Shown here: piece after piece, positions 15,001 through 27,300 of the stretch
Position numbering within the stretch: position 1 is the first letter of the stretch
Layout: the number at the start of each line of letters is the position of its first letter
NCBI GenBank assembly: GCA_017562135.1
Contig: QEYB01001296.1
Coordinates: 620,001-684,000, forward strand
Direction of reading: 5' to 3'
Origin: Dipylidium caninum
Taxonomy: Eukaryota > Platyhelminthes > Cestoda > Cyclophyllidea > Dipylidiidae
Length of the DNA: 64,000 bases
Notes under the pieces: generated by a model
The model's database searches: none
What the model was told of the DNA's origin: nothing
What the model saw: only the letters and a program-made list of their open reading frames with translations
Made by a program: the position numbers and the translations under genes

Positions 15001-18000
15001 CACATTATAAGGCTTCACATCAAGGGGCTGCTTCGGATGCAGACCACATTTGATCAGGGTGATTTAATTCGACGCTAAAGGAGGGGAACAGAGGATATCA
15101 CTAAAGTCAATTTGATAAGAGGTACCGCCATCAACTTAAGAATGTGCACTCGGGAGCGGTAACTGTATTAGTAGAACACTGGGGAGAGGGGGAGGAGGAT
15201 TGGGGACGCAGAGAGCGTCTCTGCGATGAGGAGTAGTGGTCAACCATACAGGTATTTAGAATGCAGCAAAATTGGCATTGAGTATAAGGCGAAAAAGACA
15301 AAAATCAGAGGATCACTAAAAATCATATTGTCTCAACATTCAAGTGGTAAATTATTACAGTGTAAAAATTTAATGCACAGAAACCTCTAAAAGATTTAAT
15401 TTTTGACACGTGCCACAGCACTGGATCACAATTGCTTATGCGTGAGAAGCTTCTCAATCTTCGACACAAGTATATATAAAAACTAGTGATGGGTGGAAGA
15501 GTAAATAACCTACTGTTTTCAGAATCATGAGCCAGATGTAAATGATATTAGCAGATAACCTACCTAGATTGTTCAAAGACAGAGTAGAGGGTTTGAGAGA
15601 GAGAGGGTAATTCGGCCAAGACCTTGGATGCTGTCCCACCAGGCTGGTTAGCCACGCTGGACGCGGAAGAGTTCTCGAAGAAGCTCGTATCAAGGCTCAT
15701 CGAGTCGGTTGCGTTATTTGGACTCGGAGCCAGGGAACTCACACCCGATTTAACCGAAGACGTGGTCTTAAGCCCAAGCATCCACACGAGGTGCTGTAAG
15801 TAAAAATAATGGAGTATTAAGGTGAGAGGGAATCCAATCAAAATAGTATCCTTCACTCAGAGAGGGATTGTCCAAATGATAGGGAGCAGGGTGGAATCTA
15901 TGTAAACAGAAAAGCTGGTAAATCAAAACACAATAAAAGGTTTAACCAATGAGCAAGGGTGAGCAGGTACTTCTTATCCGACAACCTTCACGCAATTTGA
16001 TCTGCACCTCAAGTGAGAGTGAGGAAAGGTGTTTTAATAAAAGCTTAATGCATAAATCTACCAAAGTTTGCAGGCAACTCAACAGACGCTATAAAAGCGG
16101 GAGCTTTAGAAAAGGTGAATGAAGGTCGTGGAGATTTAAAGCAGGGTGTCGGAAAACAGAGCTTTCATCCATCCATTTAGTAAGGAGATTATCTAAAAGT
16201 GAAAGCATGTAAGGTACTAAACGAGAGGCCGCATAAACCTATAAACGACCCGTAAGAGAAATCCCTCCACATTGTCGGAGATGATGGGAAAAGAGGAAAG
16301 AATTGAGAAATATATTAATACTTTAGGAACAGCACTACGGTTGGTGAAATTTATCTACGACAAATGAAATGGTAAAAGTAGAAAATCCGAGAAAGTAAAA
16401 AAGTGATCAAATCCCCTAATGTAATTGATATATGTATCCGTAAAAGCATGAAAAATTGTTTGATTTAGATTGATATTGGAAAGGATTTTATTTACAGAAT
16501 TCGAGGTTGAGAAAGTTAGTAGAATCAGAAACATTAAATTGAATAAATATATGAAAACAATGACCCTTTGAGTAAGAGTCCTATTTTCTCTGGGGGATTT
16601 ATTATAAAATTTGATAAAATAACACCACAGTTGATCAAAGTTTAAAAGCAAACAGGCGTGAAAATTATGGGCTTCAGCACGGAGAGTGTTAACGCTGCAA
16701 AGAGAGGAGACGCAGAACTTGCAAAGTAGGCAAAAAATTGTCATTAAACATAGGCCTATATTACGCTTGAGACAAATAGAAAACCAATGATGCAAGGGAT
16801 TTACTTCACTTCATTCAAAAGTATGCCCAAAAAAGAGATCCTAGGCTTGAGTTCCTACGAAGGGCTTTCGTAATCGCGTAAGCGTGCAAACATAATGCCA
16901 CTTATGAGTCCCCTGAAAATTACACTATCGCCTGGCCTCTCATTCCAAAAAGTAGGTGGGACGAATCGACAGAATGCTTTATCTACAAGTGAGTGTCCAG
17001 AGTAACGTAAGCCGTAGGCATGTAATTAAAAGTGCATAAATACTCACACTGGATGAAGAGTTAGATACTTTATAGTTTGCTCAGCAGTTTGTTTTGTTTC
17101 TAAGACGCTAAAATTTGCAAACAATTTAACCATCCGTGTCAATAATAAAGAAGGTTGGGATCCATGAATAATCCTGCTAAAAGTGGTTTAAATAGATATA
17201 CGCAAGATCGTAAAATCGCTTTAAAACGTTTTCATAGGGCCTTGGAAAAATATAGAGTTTGGTGAAAAAATCACACACATTAGCAGACATATAAACCATT
17301 TCAAATGGATACGTATTAATAATAGGGTAAGAAAATTTGGGCGAAATTAGTGTAAACAACAAGAAACTGACCATCGACTATGATTTAGTAGTCCAAATTG
17401 TTTATTATCAGGAAGAAAGTGAGTAATTACAGAGTTAAACGGACAAGATCTTTTCAACTGACATTTCAGGACGCATTAAGAGACAACTATAACACAATTG
17501 CTCGCATTAAGCTCATTTTGCAAGGCTATTAGTACATTATGCACTGGAAATATGACAGGAATGTGGACAGAGGAAACATGGTCGTCGAAAAGAATTGCTG
17601 TAAAATACTAAAACCAACACTCCTATAACTGACATAAGGGCAGCACTACACAAATACTTCATAATAATTTACACAGTAGGCACATATTTAATGAGCATAG
17701 TGCGATAGTAAACAAGGCAGTAGAAAAGGAGAAAAATAGCTCCTCCACCTGCATAGTTGAGAGCACCAGGTACCACGAAGAGTCCAGCAGGCTACCGTTA
17801 ACTTTAGCCAAGTGAAGCAGCGCCTTCGAGACCTGGATATGTTTGGCCGTGATGAAAAGCGAAGAAGGTGTACAAACTCCGTCGGGATCAAACGTCGAAG
17901 AAGCGGAGGCGACAGCATTCACAGAGGTACCTGTGGACGACGATACTTCGAGACTAAGATTGCCTGGACCATGGCTGGTGTTTACCACGATCACCACAGG

Positions 18001-21000
18001 ACTGCGGTCAGTAGCTTCATCTGACGCCTGGTGTTGCTGGTAGGAATGTTTAGAAGTTTCTATTTTTGGCAAATAATAAAAGTGAAGAACAAAGAAAACC
18101 ATGAGATAAACCTATTGTCAGCTACAATATAAACAAAGATTTATCCACTAGTAACAGGCTTATAAGCTGTGATTCAAGAGTGATAGAACCAATAACTAAG
18201 GAAAATTTCCTAGGTCCAAATAACTAATACTGGTAAAGAAGTGATAATGTTGGAAGAAAATTTTCAGTACCACAAGTAAACGTACGCCTTCAACAACTGC
18301 TCCCATAAGACTAATACAGGTAAGGAGAACATTCTTATCATAAAGTAGTCTGAAGGGAGAGATTTAATACGAGGTGCCCTCTTCTCTGTGTACGACAAGA
18401 AAGACTTTTTTAGTCAAATAAACATATGCCATTCCTGACAATTTTGTTCATTTACGTGGAACAATGGCGGGACTAGGGTTTAAAATGATGATCCTATAAT
18501 TTCCAAGCAAATTATAAGAAGTGCTAACACAATCAGGCATCCTCGAAACAATAGGTCACCGGGAAGTCGGCAATACTCCGAGGTAAGGTGTTCGGTATCC
18601 CGACCCAGGTCTAAAAAACCATCTTAAACTGATGAACAGAATGTTACGAGAGAACTGCATCTGCTAGACAGGAAATTGTAATACAAGTTGAAAGATTATT
18701 ACCACAAATAGAAGTGGTAGTTTAAGTGAGGTATTAAAAGAAAAGTATAAGGAGTGAAATGTAATTTCACGATCGAAGGCCGCGTTCAAGTGGAAGGAAT
18801 GTAAAAAAGTTTTTGCAATTTAAAAACTACTCAAAGGTATGCATAAGGAATGGAAAAGCAACTTTGATTCCATCGGCTACAAAGAGCACACTTATTGTTA
18901 AAACGATTATTTTACAAAAAAGTGGATAGCTTAAAACTGCCAGGTCCTCTTCAAAAATTGCCAAGTATCACCTAACTTCGCAAAACTGGTTTTCGATTTA
19001 GGGTGCAATTAAATATAAAAGCAGAAACTAAGTGGAATTGACCCTCAAGAAAATTGCTCAGGTTAATGAAGAGACAATAACATATAAAAAAGCCTACGCT
19101 TCTCGGAGAGGACGAAAAGCGAGGGCAGAGCAGATTTGCAAATAGCAGCAACGAATGCTTCGCGCGCGTCTGCTATGCCACACCGACTACTGAGGACTAC
19201 CATGACGCTTTCAGCCAAAAGCAGGGAGTCTGTTAGCTTCTCGTCAGCACTGATAAAATTCAAAGATAAAATCACGCGTGCATTTAGTATCCGTCTAAAG
19301 TAAACAAAACATATTTAGACTTAAAAATCAACTACATCATTCATAAACAAATAAACTATATCATTTAGGTCAGTCCGATCGTCAAGGTTGTAATCGTACT
19401 TACCACGCCTCTAAAAGCAGGGATAGTGCAGGCAATAACGCAGCCCAAGAAATTTTCAACATTTCAAATTCGATTGGGAGTTTGTCCGTAGATGTATTCT
19501 CTAACAACGACGCAGCCTGTTGTATTAATTGTTGGAGAGACCAAACAACTTGTAAAAGACAGCTAATGGTTAGCCGCAGAGAATAACCCTCTGGAAGAGG
19601 TGGCGCCTCGTGCCTATCCAAGACTTCTAGCCTGTAATTATCAAAAAAATATTAGAATTATCAGCACAAATTAATTCAGCATAACTTACAGAGCAAACTT
19701 TTGCTTATCCGCAATGACATGACTAACTCCTCTGTATATAAACGACGGTTTATGTGAAAGCTGGTTACCGGGTGTTCCTAACAGAGATCCTGTTGATTCT
19801 CGATCTTAAAAGATGAAACATTTTTGCAGTTAAAAATCGGATACTCGGTTACAGATGCCTGTAAGGGAAAAGGCGTGTGGAATAAAAAATTACTACTGAT
19901 GTACGGTTAATAGGTATACTACATTAATGACAACACTGGGGTCAGGAATTGCGTTTAGAAACAACGACCACTGCTTACGGTGGACAAATTGCGTCAAGAG
20001 GGTTGATTGAACGAAAACGCTAGCAGTATTAACGAGCCCAAGGAAAAGGCGAGAAGTTGAACTCGACAGATCGAACGTTGAGCATATTTTCCTATTTAGA
20101 AAGTTAAATGAAAAAGGAGAAAATTTGAGAATAAAAGCCTAAGACATCTGGATGGTTCAAAAATTAGTTAGCCAAAACGATTAGAATAAGAATAAAAGTA
20201 GACCTCGTTCTACCGGAAAATGTTGATATGTAGTTGAACTGAAGGGAAGATTAAAGTGTACATAAAAAACACCAACAACATTAAGCGTTGTTACACGATG
20301 AACTGAGTCATTGATCCGATGGATCATATTGCTAGTTGTACAAGGTACATCAGCGCCAAAAGTTTCTCCAACGCGACAAATCACATTGTGACTTTACGAA
20401 AGACGCATTGCCCCACATTGAAGAGAATATTATATGTTGACACTTACACAAGCAAGTCCGGTTGTGACAGTATTTTAAGGATGACCTCCAAGGCGAGATC
20501 CCGTCGCCAAATGTTATGTTCGCTTTCAACGATTCGCATTATCGTTGATATCAACATCTCACACTCGGTTATCTAAATGAAAGAAGTTCTTTCTTTTACG
20601 TCTTACTTTATGGTATCATAAAATGGATAGCTCTATGAAATAAAAAAATAAGAGAAACACTTTTAGTCAAAAAGTGACTTGAGTTAATTCCAATGATCGA
20701 TCACCAATAGCCTGCCAACTCATAAAACAGGTAGGAAAGGACAAAACCATTTGCACGTGACAAATTTTTCAAAAATACATAAGTTAATAAATTAATGTAG
20801 CAAGAAGTGTCATACAGATTCAACTTTTTACTCGAGTTACAAGTCTGTCGAGTAAGGTAAAGAAATAATAGTTAATAAGTTCGAAAATTAGCGAAAGTAA
20901 AGCCAAAAATTAATCGGATTAAATAAATAAAACATGTTATTCGTAGGTCTAGAGGAGAGAGTCTTACAAGACACCCAAAGTACTTTGAACAGAGAAGGAG

Positions 21001-23366
21001 GACAATGCGGTTGAGACGAACAGCAATGCCGAAATCGTAACGTTCGGCATAACTGTTACCACCTGCGTTACCAGTGCCGATGCCGAAAGCATCACCGTGT
21101 AGGTCACCCGACCGATCAGTAGCCATCAATTTAATCATCAATGTGCACACCCTCTCCTTCAATAGGTAGTGAAACTCCTTCTCCTAAATTAAAAGGAATA
21201 AATTTAAGCCGAGTTCATTGATCAATAAGAATAAGGAATGCATATACATCACTACAATTACATGATGTCTTCAGTGTGTTTTCCATAAGGGAGGATTAAT
21301 TTTAAAACTGTTACCGCGTTACTTGGAATCGAGAGAAGTTTCTTAGTTGGAGGATCATGTATAAAAAAATGTAATGGTTAGATTCCCTAAGGGATTACTT
21401 TAGGGATAGTTACTGAGTCCAAACCTGCTAAAATCAGACTTGGAAGAAATGAAACATCACAATGCCGAAGTCCTCAAACTACCTATTTCTCCGTAGAATG
21501 AGAAAAACCACTTAGGATAAAAAAGATGTCGGTGGTAAACAAATAGTCAAATAAGATTCCTAGCGTAAATTTAAAATGCAAGAGTTGTGGAGGAAAAGTA
21601 TAACCTACGTTTGCGAAGAGACCCCAGTAGTTGTGGAGAACTGATTCAATAAGTTCAAGACCCAAGAGTGGAGAGATGGACTCAATTCCTTGCAGCCAAT
21701 GTGGAATGTCGCCAGATGTCAGCAGGCAAAGATCCTATTAAAAAAGGAAAGGTCTGCAGTTGAAATATGTGAAGCAATAAAACTAAAAGGTATCCATTCT
21801 TCAAGAAGCCAGTTTTTCTCTCCTCAAATAAATAGGGAGCGGAGAGTTGATTTATTCAAGAAAGTGAACGGTGATTCAATTATGCTGAATGATGCGAAAG
21901 ATGCACCAGTAAGAACACAAACATTATAAGAAAGGCTGGTGTGAAATTAAAATATTAAAATTGCTGATAAGTCAAAAAACTAGTCTAGGATTGAAATAGA
22001 ATCATAATCAGATAAACTACCAAAAGTGAAAAATTAACAACTTTTAGAAAATTAGGTCTTATCGAAGAATATAGTAAAAGTGTTGAATTATCAATAAGGC
22101 AGCGTTACCTGTGTCAGATTATTTATTTTTTTCTCCGGTCTATATAGCTATATTTAAAAAGGGCGTGTTACACGAAGTATCTTATCAAACCCTGATAAAA
22201 AGATACAGGAAAAAATTACGAGCTGTAACAGTGAAAACAAGTATTTGGGTGCTTACTTGGAACAAGAAAAAGGCACTCTTTGATGCGGGAGTAAAATTAA
22301 ACGCATCCGCCTTCTCATTGTCTAAGAATATAAAAATAATTTGCGCGTGAATTAATTATCAAATACAGCCAGTAATATACTAAAGTATAAGGATTACAAG
22401 AAGTTTAGCTTTCAACTGAAACAAAATAGGGTTCAAAAGCTGGACACTAAGGCATGCGATAAGGAGAACTTAAATGGCAAAAATGTGGCCAAACAACAAC
22501 AGACCTTTGATTGTTTTAGATAACGAGGGGGATTGACAATCCCTACCAATTTGATCGAAAACAGCACTGGTGCACTGGCGAACAGCGGCGGCCGCTGTGT
22601 TAACTACAGCACATGTCTTACTGTTATGCAATCGCAAACATATTCCCAATGCCTATAATATCAAAAATAAATCAAAGCAAAATGAGAAATATTTGAAATG
22701 GAAGCCTAAATGTACGGCGGAAGTTTAGGACAAAAGAAAGACTCCAATATCAAGAGTAGTTTAACGCGTAAGTCAGAATTATAAACGATTACAAAAGACT
22801 GCACTAAAAAATTAGCATACAAAAATGAGCTTTGACAAACCTGCGATAGGGCAACATCTGTCAACGTATGACTTGTGGTTACAAGAAGAATAGTCGTTTG
22901 TAACAGTTTGAGTTCCTCAAGTTCGGCATCCACTAAAGTACTTATTACCGTTAATAAAGAGGCCACAGAATCCTGCAAAGTAAATAGACTAAGGAAAAAC
23001 ATACTTCCGTAAGCATTTGATGCGTAATTAAGTGCTGCAAACCCGATAAGCACGTGTTTACCAACTTAGGTTGGCCAGTTTCGCAACCTTTGATGAAGGG
23101 ATTGGAGACTTCGGCATTGTTCGCCAGTAAGTCTATCCCTGTTGTGACAAAGGAGCAGACTTACATGTCCCAATGTCTTGTTTGCCATTGACCAACTCTT
23201 TTAAACGCTTTATTTGCGCTTCGGCATCCTTAGCCGCTATATAAATGAATACTCTCCATCTTACATCTTTGATCGATATATATTTCCTTTTTGTTTCATT
23301 TACTACGTTTCTGAGATCTTGCTGCAGATGCTCAACAAGTTGAAGCAGATCTAACACATTAGACAT
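1..23366 (-). CDS. MON2: MON2 homologue (Golgi/endosome trafficking scaffold, ARF-GEF-like), partial
   Basis: Large HEAT-repeat protein of the trans-Golgi network and endosomes, related to Sec7 ARF-GEFs but lacking the catalytic domain. The start is ATG at 23366 in a segment resembling the MON2 N-terminus (HLQQDLRNVVNETKRKY). Exons on the minus strand: 23165-23366, 23005-23132, 22841-22972, 22547-22652, 22257-22321, 21609-21734, 20968-21183, 20448-20572, 20297-20391 (end ambiguous by 2 nt), 19690-19804, 19404-19631, 19098-19249, 17749-18059, 15564-15793, 14023-14110, 12504-12605, 11924-11956 (weak), 7316-7491, 6819-6981, 3788-4024, 3109-3274 and <1-160. Phases agree at every join except around the weak exon. 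Family landmarks include ELEELKLLQT, LLKERVC, APPLPEGYS, RPAVRKSAGQTLF and HHSRDTAAKQWAET. About 1,120 residues are visible; the C-terminal third lies outside. Introns grow from 32 nt at the 5' end to 2-4 kb. A GPCR is nested in the 7492-11923 intron. Confidence 0.93.
161..3108 (-). other. MON2 intron of about 2.9 kb
   Basis: This is the last MON2 intron seen in the window. It is A+G-rich on the plus strand, so pyrimidine-rich on the transcribed sense strand. It contains a short (GAC)5 run near 1236-1252 and short chance open frames, for example around 2532-2795 on both strands. I recognise no exon, RNA gene or transposon protein here. Confidence 0.6.
4025..6818 (-). other. MON2 intron of about 2.8 kb
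   Basis: The intron lies between the exon containing NISL-type HEAT sequence (6819-6981) and the RPAVRKSAGQ exon (3788-4024). It carries a run of ten G at 4620-4629 on the plus strand. No coding similarity or repeat family was recognised. Confidence 0.6.
8766..9950 (+). CDS. Intronless rhodopsin-type GPCR, myosuppressin/sex-peptide receptor-like
   Basis: A 394-residue single-exon seven-transmembrane receptor, presumably a plasma-membrane neuropeptide receptor coupled to G proteins. A short N-terminus carries a possible glycosylation site (NCT, residue 16). Approximate membrane segments are 35-57, 68-88, 105-137, 152-177, 208-235, 292-314 and 329-350. Class A marks are N in TM1 (STNTLN), D in TM2 (SIAIAD) and NSSTNFILY at the NPxxY position of TM7. 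TM6 has TEAPQG (303-308) in place of the usual CWxP; this and the TM7 form recall the DMSR/FMRFamide/sex-peptide receptor group. The DRY motif is replaced by FRCW (135-138). The gene sits wholly inside a 4.4 kb MON2 intron on the opposite strand. The start is the first ATG of the open frame and leaves a plausible extracellular N-terminus. The ligand cannot be read from sequence. Confidence 0.85.
   Translation: MSDDALNLPPEPDLSNCTRYPALEAFDLHYKNIHAYLSLGICFFGFSTNTLNAIILTNSRMRSPTNLLLTSIAIADSMTMVACVGKDVYLHFITSPDPIVSPHGYAGIYFLITANFTAIGGHIFSTIMTVMLAAFRCWVLYRPQCQILYKHIGQTIIVAAVVSSAMFVLGISALVVGKVAPPVVPQKSMETYYWFAVREGLDYLERANFIIYGCFSKLASSLLITFFTSLILVAMEKARRRYINLKHGALRQKIVPEQQAIDEERADGGGLEQQLIREKKRESRGNHRTTAMLVAVLVSFIVTEAPQGVIITVVAIRDHCFLYTFYARIGDLLDLLVLLNSSTNFILYCAMSAQFRKSFKDLLIDGLNHRLCRRKDIGSVAEPNAKRPTKAMLV
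10518..10544. repeat. Perfect 10-bp inverted repeat (hairpin)
   Basis: The arms TATCACACAC and GTGTGTGATA are separated by seven bases (CTATTTA). It lies in the MON2 intron about 570 bp downstream of the GPCR stop codon. Function is unknown; it may be chance. Confidence 0.5.
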
Positions 23367-24307
23367 TATGCAGCTAGGAAAATAATGAATTTATATATTA
23401 AAAGCAGAGGGCTAGGAATACAACGCCAACACGTAATCAATCGGTGTCGGCAAATGGGACGCCCCCGACAACTCTTCTTGGCGGTGAGAAGGGCGTGAAG
23501 TGAAACAAAGCAAAAACGCCATAGTTTAGGCTAGCATTTAAATTGAAATTAATAATTTTTTGCCGATGTGTTCAACGCAGTTCCAGTTTTCAACGTTTAC
23601 TTTATAACATTAGTATATCTTCTGCCCCGGTCCTATATAAGTTGTCAAATTTCAATAGCACCATATCAATCATTCATGGAATTAAAACCCACAGTTAAAT
23701 TGTGATCACTCCTATGTTTAAGATGACTCTACCGAAACCTTGCTCTTGTCTGTGGACAACAATCTGACATCTTACGACCTATTTAACACTCCCTGTCGCT
23801 ATCCCTAAATGCATCGTCGGCATCCCGAGAGCTCGAGTTGATTACACCCATTCCCAATTGCTCATACTTCGGATACTGACTAACCATTTCCGGGCGATGC
23901 GAAGGCCCACACTCTGTGCTCGACGCCAAACCAGGCACCTCACCCTCAGCCCCGAAAGGTTGACAACAAAAAAAGGCAACACCAACTATGTGAACGATCC
24001 ATACCCCTCTCTAAATACCGTAAATAATTCAGCCTCCCACCAAGACAGGCCTTAAAGCAATTCCTCAGCCCAACGCCGTTTATGAATACTAAAAACACCG
24101 TAAGCTCACCAATATTGCCAGTTGTTGGCAAATATAACTGATCAAGCCGTTTAAAATCTATACAGTACAATCGAATTCTCAATCAACACACTTCCTACAG
24201 AATACTTGAGATACGTCTCCAGAACCGAAATAATCGCATAAAGATACAAGAAGTCAAAGAATGTATGGTTCAGAGGAGGGGGCCGCGTCTTCAAAACAGA
24301 AGAGTCA
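23367..24307. other. MON2-SEC24 intergenic region
   Basis: This is the 941 bp between the SEC24 stop codon and the MON2 start, so it should hold the MON2 promoter and SEC24 3' UTR. From about 23,640 to 24,250 the plus strand becomes C/T-rich, opposite to the A/G-rich plus strand of both neighbouring minus-strand genes. Open frames here (for example 23858-24055 +) resemble nothing I know. Confidence 0.5.
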
Positions 24308-27300
24308 CTATGATCGTCCACTGAGAATCATTTGAATGTATTCCGAGTATGACGGTGCCGTTGTTGTTCTATCTTCTACTAGTGCGTTGAGGAATCGACT
24401 TTTCAAAGGCTCTGGGACGTCATGCCGAATCAGAATTAGTGCGGTTCCGAGTGAACGATCGCGCTGGATGGACTTAATAAGAGCCTGCAGACGCTTCCGC
24501 GGCGGTGAATTTTTTTCTCCCTCTGGCAAATCACCCAATTTTGTCAGCGCCTTTTCCACCGTCAAGTCTTCAATTGTAGAATAACCAATAAGAGATTGGA
24601 GATCAGTCGCTGGGATGCCATATCCTACAAGGAGGAGAATCAAACTGCCCGTGTCCAGAAGAAATACACCGTCCCGCGTAATTGATTTTCCCGTTAGTGG
24701 TAGACACGGCAGAGTGATGGAAGTTGCATCATTTAAAGAAAGAGAAGCAACCTTCTTTGCAAGCGTTGCCTCCTTGCCACAGGCGGGCTCAGTTATAAGG
24801 GATTTGACACTATACATTCGAGGATATAGAAGAGAAAGCATGCGGTGAGCAGATGCACCGATGAGTAATTCCAGCGCTCCAGAACGGACATCGAGCGAAG
24901 TAGAGATGTGGTTCCTGAAGGCCAGAAAGCGTAATGCACCACAAAGATAGGAGGGAAGGAGACGGAGAGAAGCGGGACAAATGTCGGAGAGGGATGAATG
25001 GGAAGTGGCTCCGTTGCGCTCACTCTGGTATGCGGCGAGAATGTCGCCCATCACCGTGGTGAGGGCTTCGCGTGCGTTCCCCAGACCTGATGAGATGGTG
25101 CGTTCAACCGCCATTTTGGCCACTAAACAGGCCACTGCACCTTCATCCGCGTAGTTGAATATAGCTTCGGGCGAATCAGTCACAGGAAGACACAGTGAGT
25201 GCACCCGAATTCGACGTTCCCCGAAAGCCGACGTGTACAGCAGTGCAGTCTGTCAGCGCACCAACAGGGAGATTAATAGAATAGAACAGCCAGATGGTAA
25301 CCTTAGAATATAGCACCGGCTATGAGTGAGCAATCGACAGTAGAGGCGGAATCCACCTCTACTCTATTAGATGATTGCGGACAACTTGAGAGAAAAAACG
25401 CGAAAAAAAGTAATTACGCACCTGGAATACAACGGTTGGAAAACTATCCAAATTCTCGTTAATTGCTAACTGCACAGCGTAACCGGCGTCTGGATTTACA
25501 ACAGGTAAGACTAGAAGATCGACGGATCGCATGAAAAAGTTCCCGTAAAAATTCTGGAACAGGAATGCATAGAGCAAATGCAAATAGCATGGTATGATTA
25601 ATCTGGTGTAATAATAAGCACATCTGAAAGATGAATTGGTTTATTTGATTGAGTTACTGCCACTTTCATAGATGAACACTGCAAGGTCATAAAAGGACGA
25701 TGATTGTATTGGTACAACTGTTGAATAAAAATTTACTCACGTAAAGAAAAAGTACTACAATCAACAGTGATAGGGGATATGACCTTGTAAACTTTCGCCC
25801 TTTTCGAGGACAAAGGGGCCGGCGGACAAACCGTCTGATGTGGGAATCATTTGTAATTAAGTGTAATAAAGTGTAAAGTCACCTCAATGACGAGACCCCG
25901 TGTGCAGCGCAGTCGGAGCACGGCCTCGAAACCTATTTTCCGCGTCAAATAACGGAGGAGATCCCCGCGGAGACTCTCAACTTCCACATAATCGCATATC
26001 TCTGGCTGAGAAAGCTTCTTTTTATGTTGTTCTTCGCAACCTGTGTCAGCCTTCTCAGCCCACTGCATCTGTGCCTCGGAATCATAGTGAAAGTTAGGGT
26101 AGTGATAAACGCCGCCGCCAGAGAAACGTGCTACACCCGAGATGGTTGCGATGTCGCAGTAGTTTGAGTTGAGCATGAACAAATCAACCGAAATCTGCCA
26201 AAATGTAAGAAATAGGGAGAGATTTAAGGAAATTCTGAAAAACCTCGGAATATCGCCCAATAGTTGAGGCAAGTATTTAAAAGCCTGATGAAGTGATTGA
26301 AAGGCGGCCCACCTGCGCATGTGCAAAATCGAGAGCCAGAGTCCGATAAAAATCTGATGCAGGACGTAAGTGTTCTGCTTCGGGCTTGGTAAGATCATTA
26401 TTTTTCTCGCGACAGCTTAATGCACCCGGTCCCACTGAGGGGATACTCGTGTTGAATACCGTAACCCGACCGCCAGTGCCTCCGATCAACTTCAGTGCCG
26501 TCTATCGTGGAAGCCAAGGCATTCAATGAGAAATGTCAAGAAATGATATGAACTAAGGCATATCCCGCTTATACAGTCAAGGCGTACGAAACTTTAAAGT
26601 AATAAATTGTATCCGCCGGTTAATGTACCTCGACAGCTTGCAGTCGAAGTTTCAATAAAATTTCAGTCTTTCAAATTTTAGTAATAGCATTAAATTCATG
26701 ACGCTTCATACATTACACCAGCTGGTTAAAGGAAATGGACCCAAAATTTGATGGTACAAAAAACTAAGGCCATTTGTAAGTAACAAAGCCGTATTTGCAA
26801 CATCACACAGGGTTCATTTCAACGTTCTCGCGTATGATGAACTCCACGAGACATAATAACATGCACGCGGAAAAGTGAAGCGAAGCTAACCTTGCAAGGT
26901 GTTAAATTTCATGATCTCGGTTTCATTACCAAACCAAGACTATCAAAACCCTATGCGAAAAACAGAAGCAAAACCATATCTCGAATGTTATAAAAAAAAA
27001 ACCTGGAGGACGAAACCAAGACAATTTGAAGTCTCTTCGGTGTTCGCAAATTCTTTTGAGAGCTGACGTAGAAGGTTGATAATCGGTTCCGCACATTCGT
27101 TGATTCGATTCACTATACCATTCAGATCAGGTAGAATCACTTCAGAGAGGTCTTGACAGATAACCATCCGCATTTTCCTGCCTGCACAACGAAGAATGAC
27201 TAACTTTAAGGCAAAGCACGTGTATTTATGTATGTGCCTTCAATGATAATGCTCCCTTCAATGGCAATGTGGTTTGTTAGTAGGATATTCATAAAATATT

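Noticed and set aside
16355..16795. 146-codon minus-strand ORF rich in hydrophobic residues
   Set aside because: It lies inside a MON2 intron. The sequence is Leu/Phe/Ile-rich as expected from T-rich DNA and has no recognisable domain.
17812..18043. Plus-strand ORFs of 66-70 codons
   Set aside because: Antisense shadows of the MON2 exon 17749-18059, which carries the conserved HIQVSKALLHLAKVNGSLLD segment.
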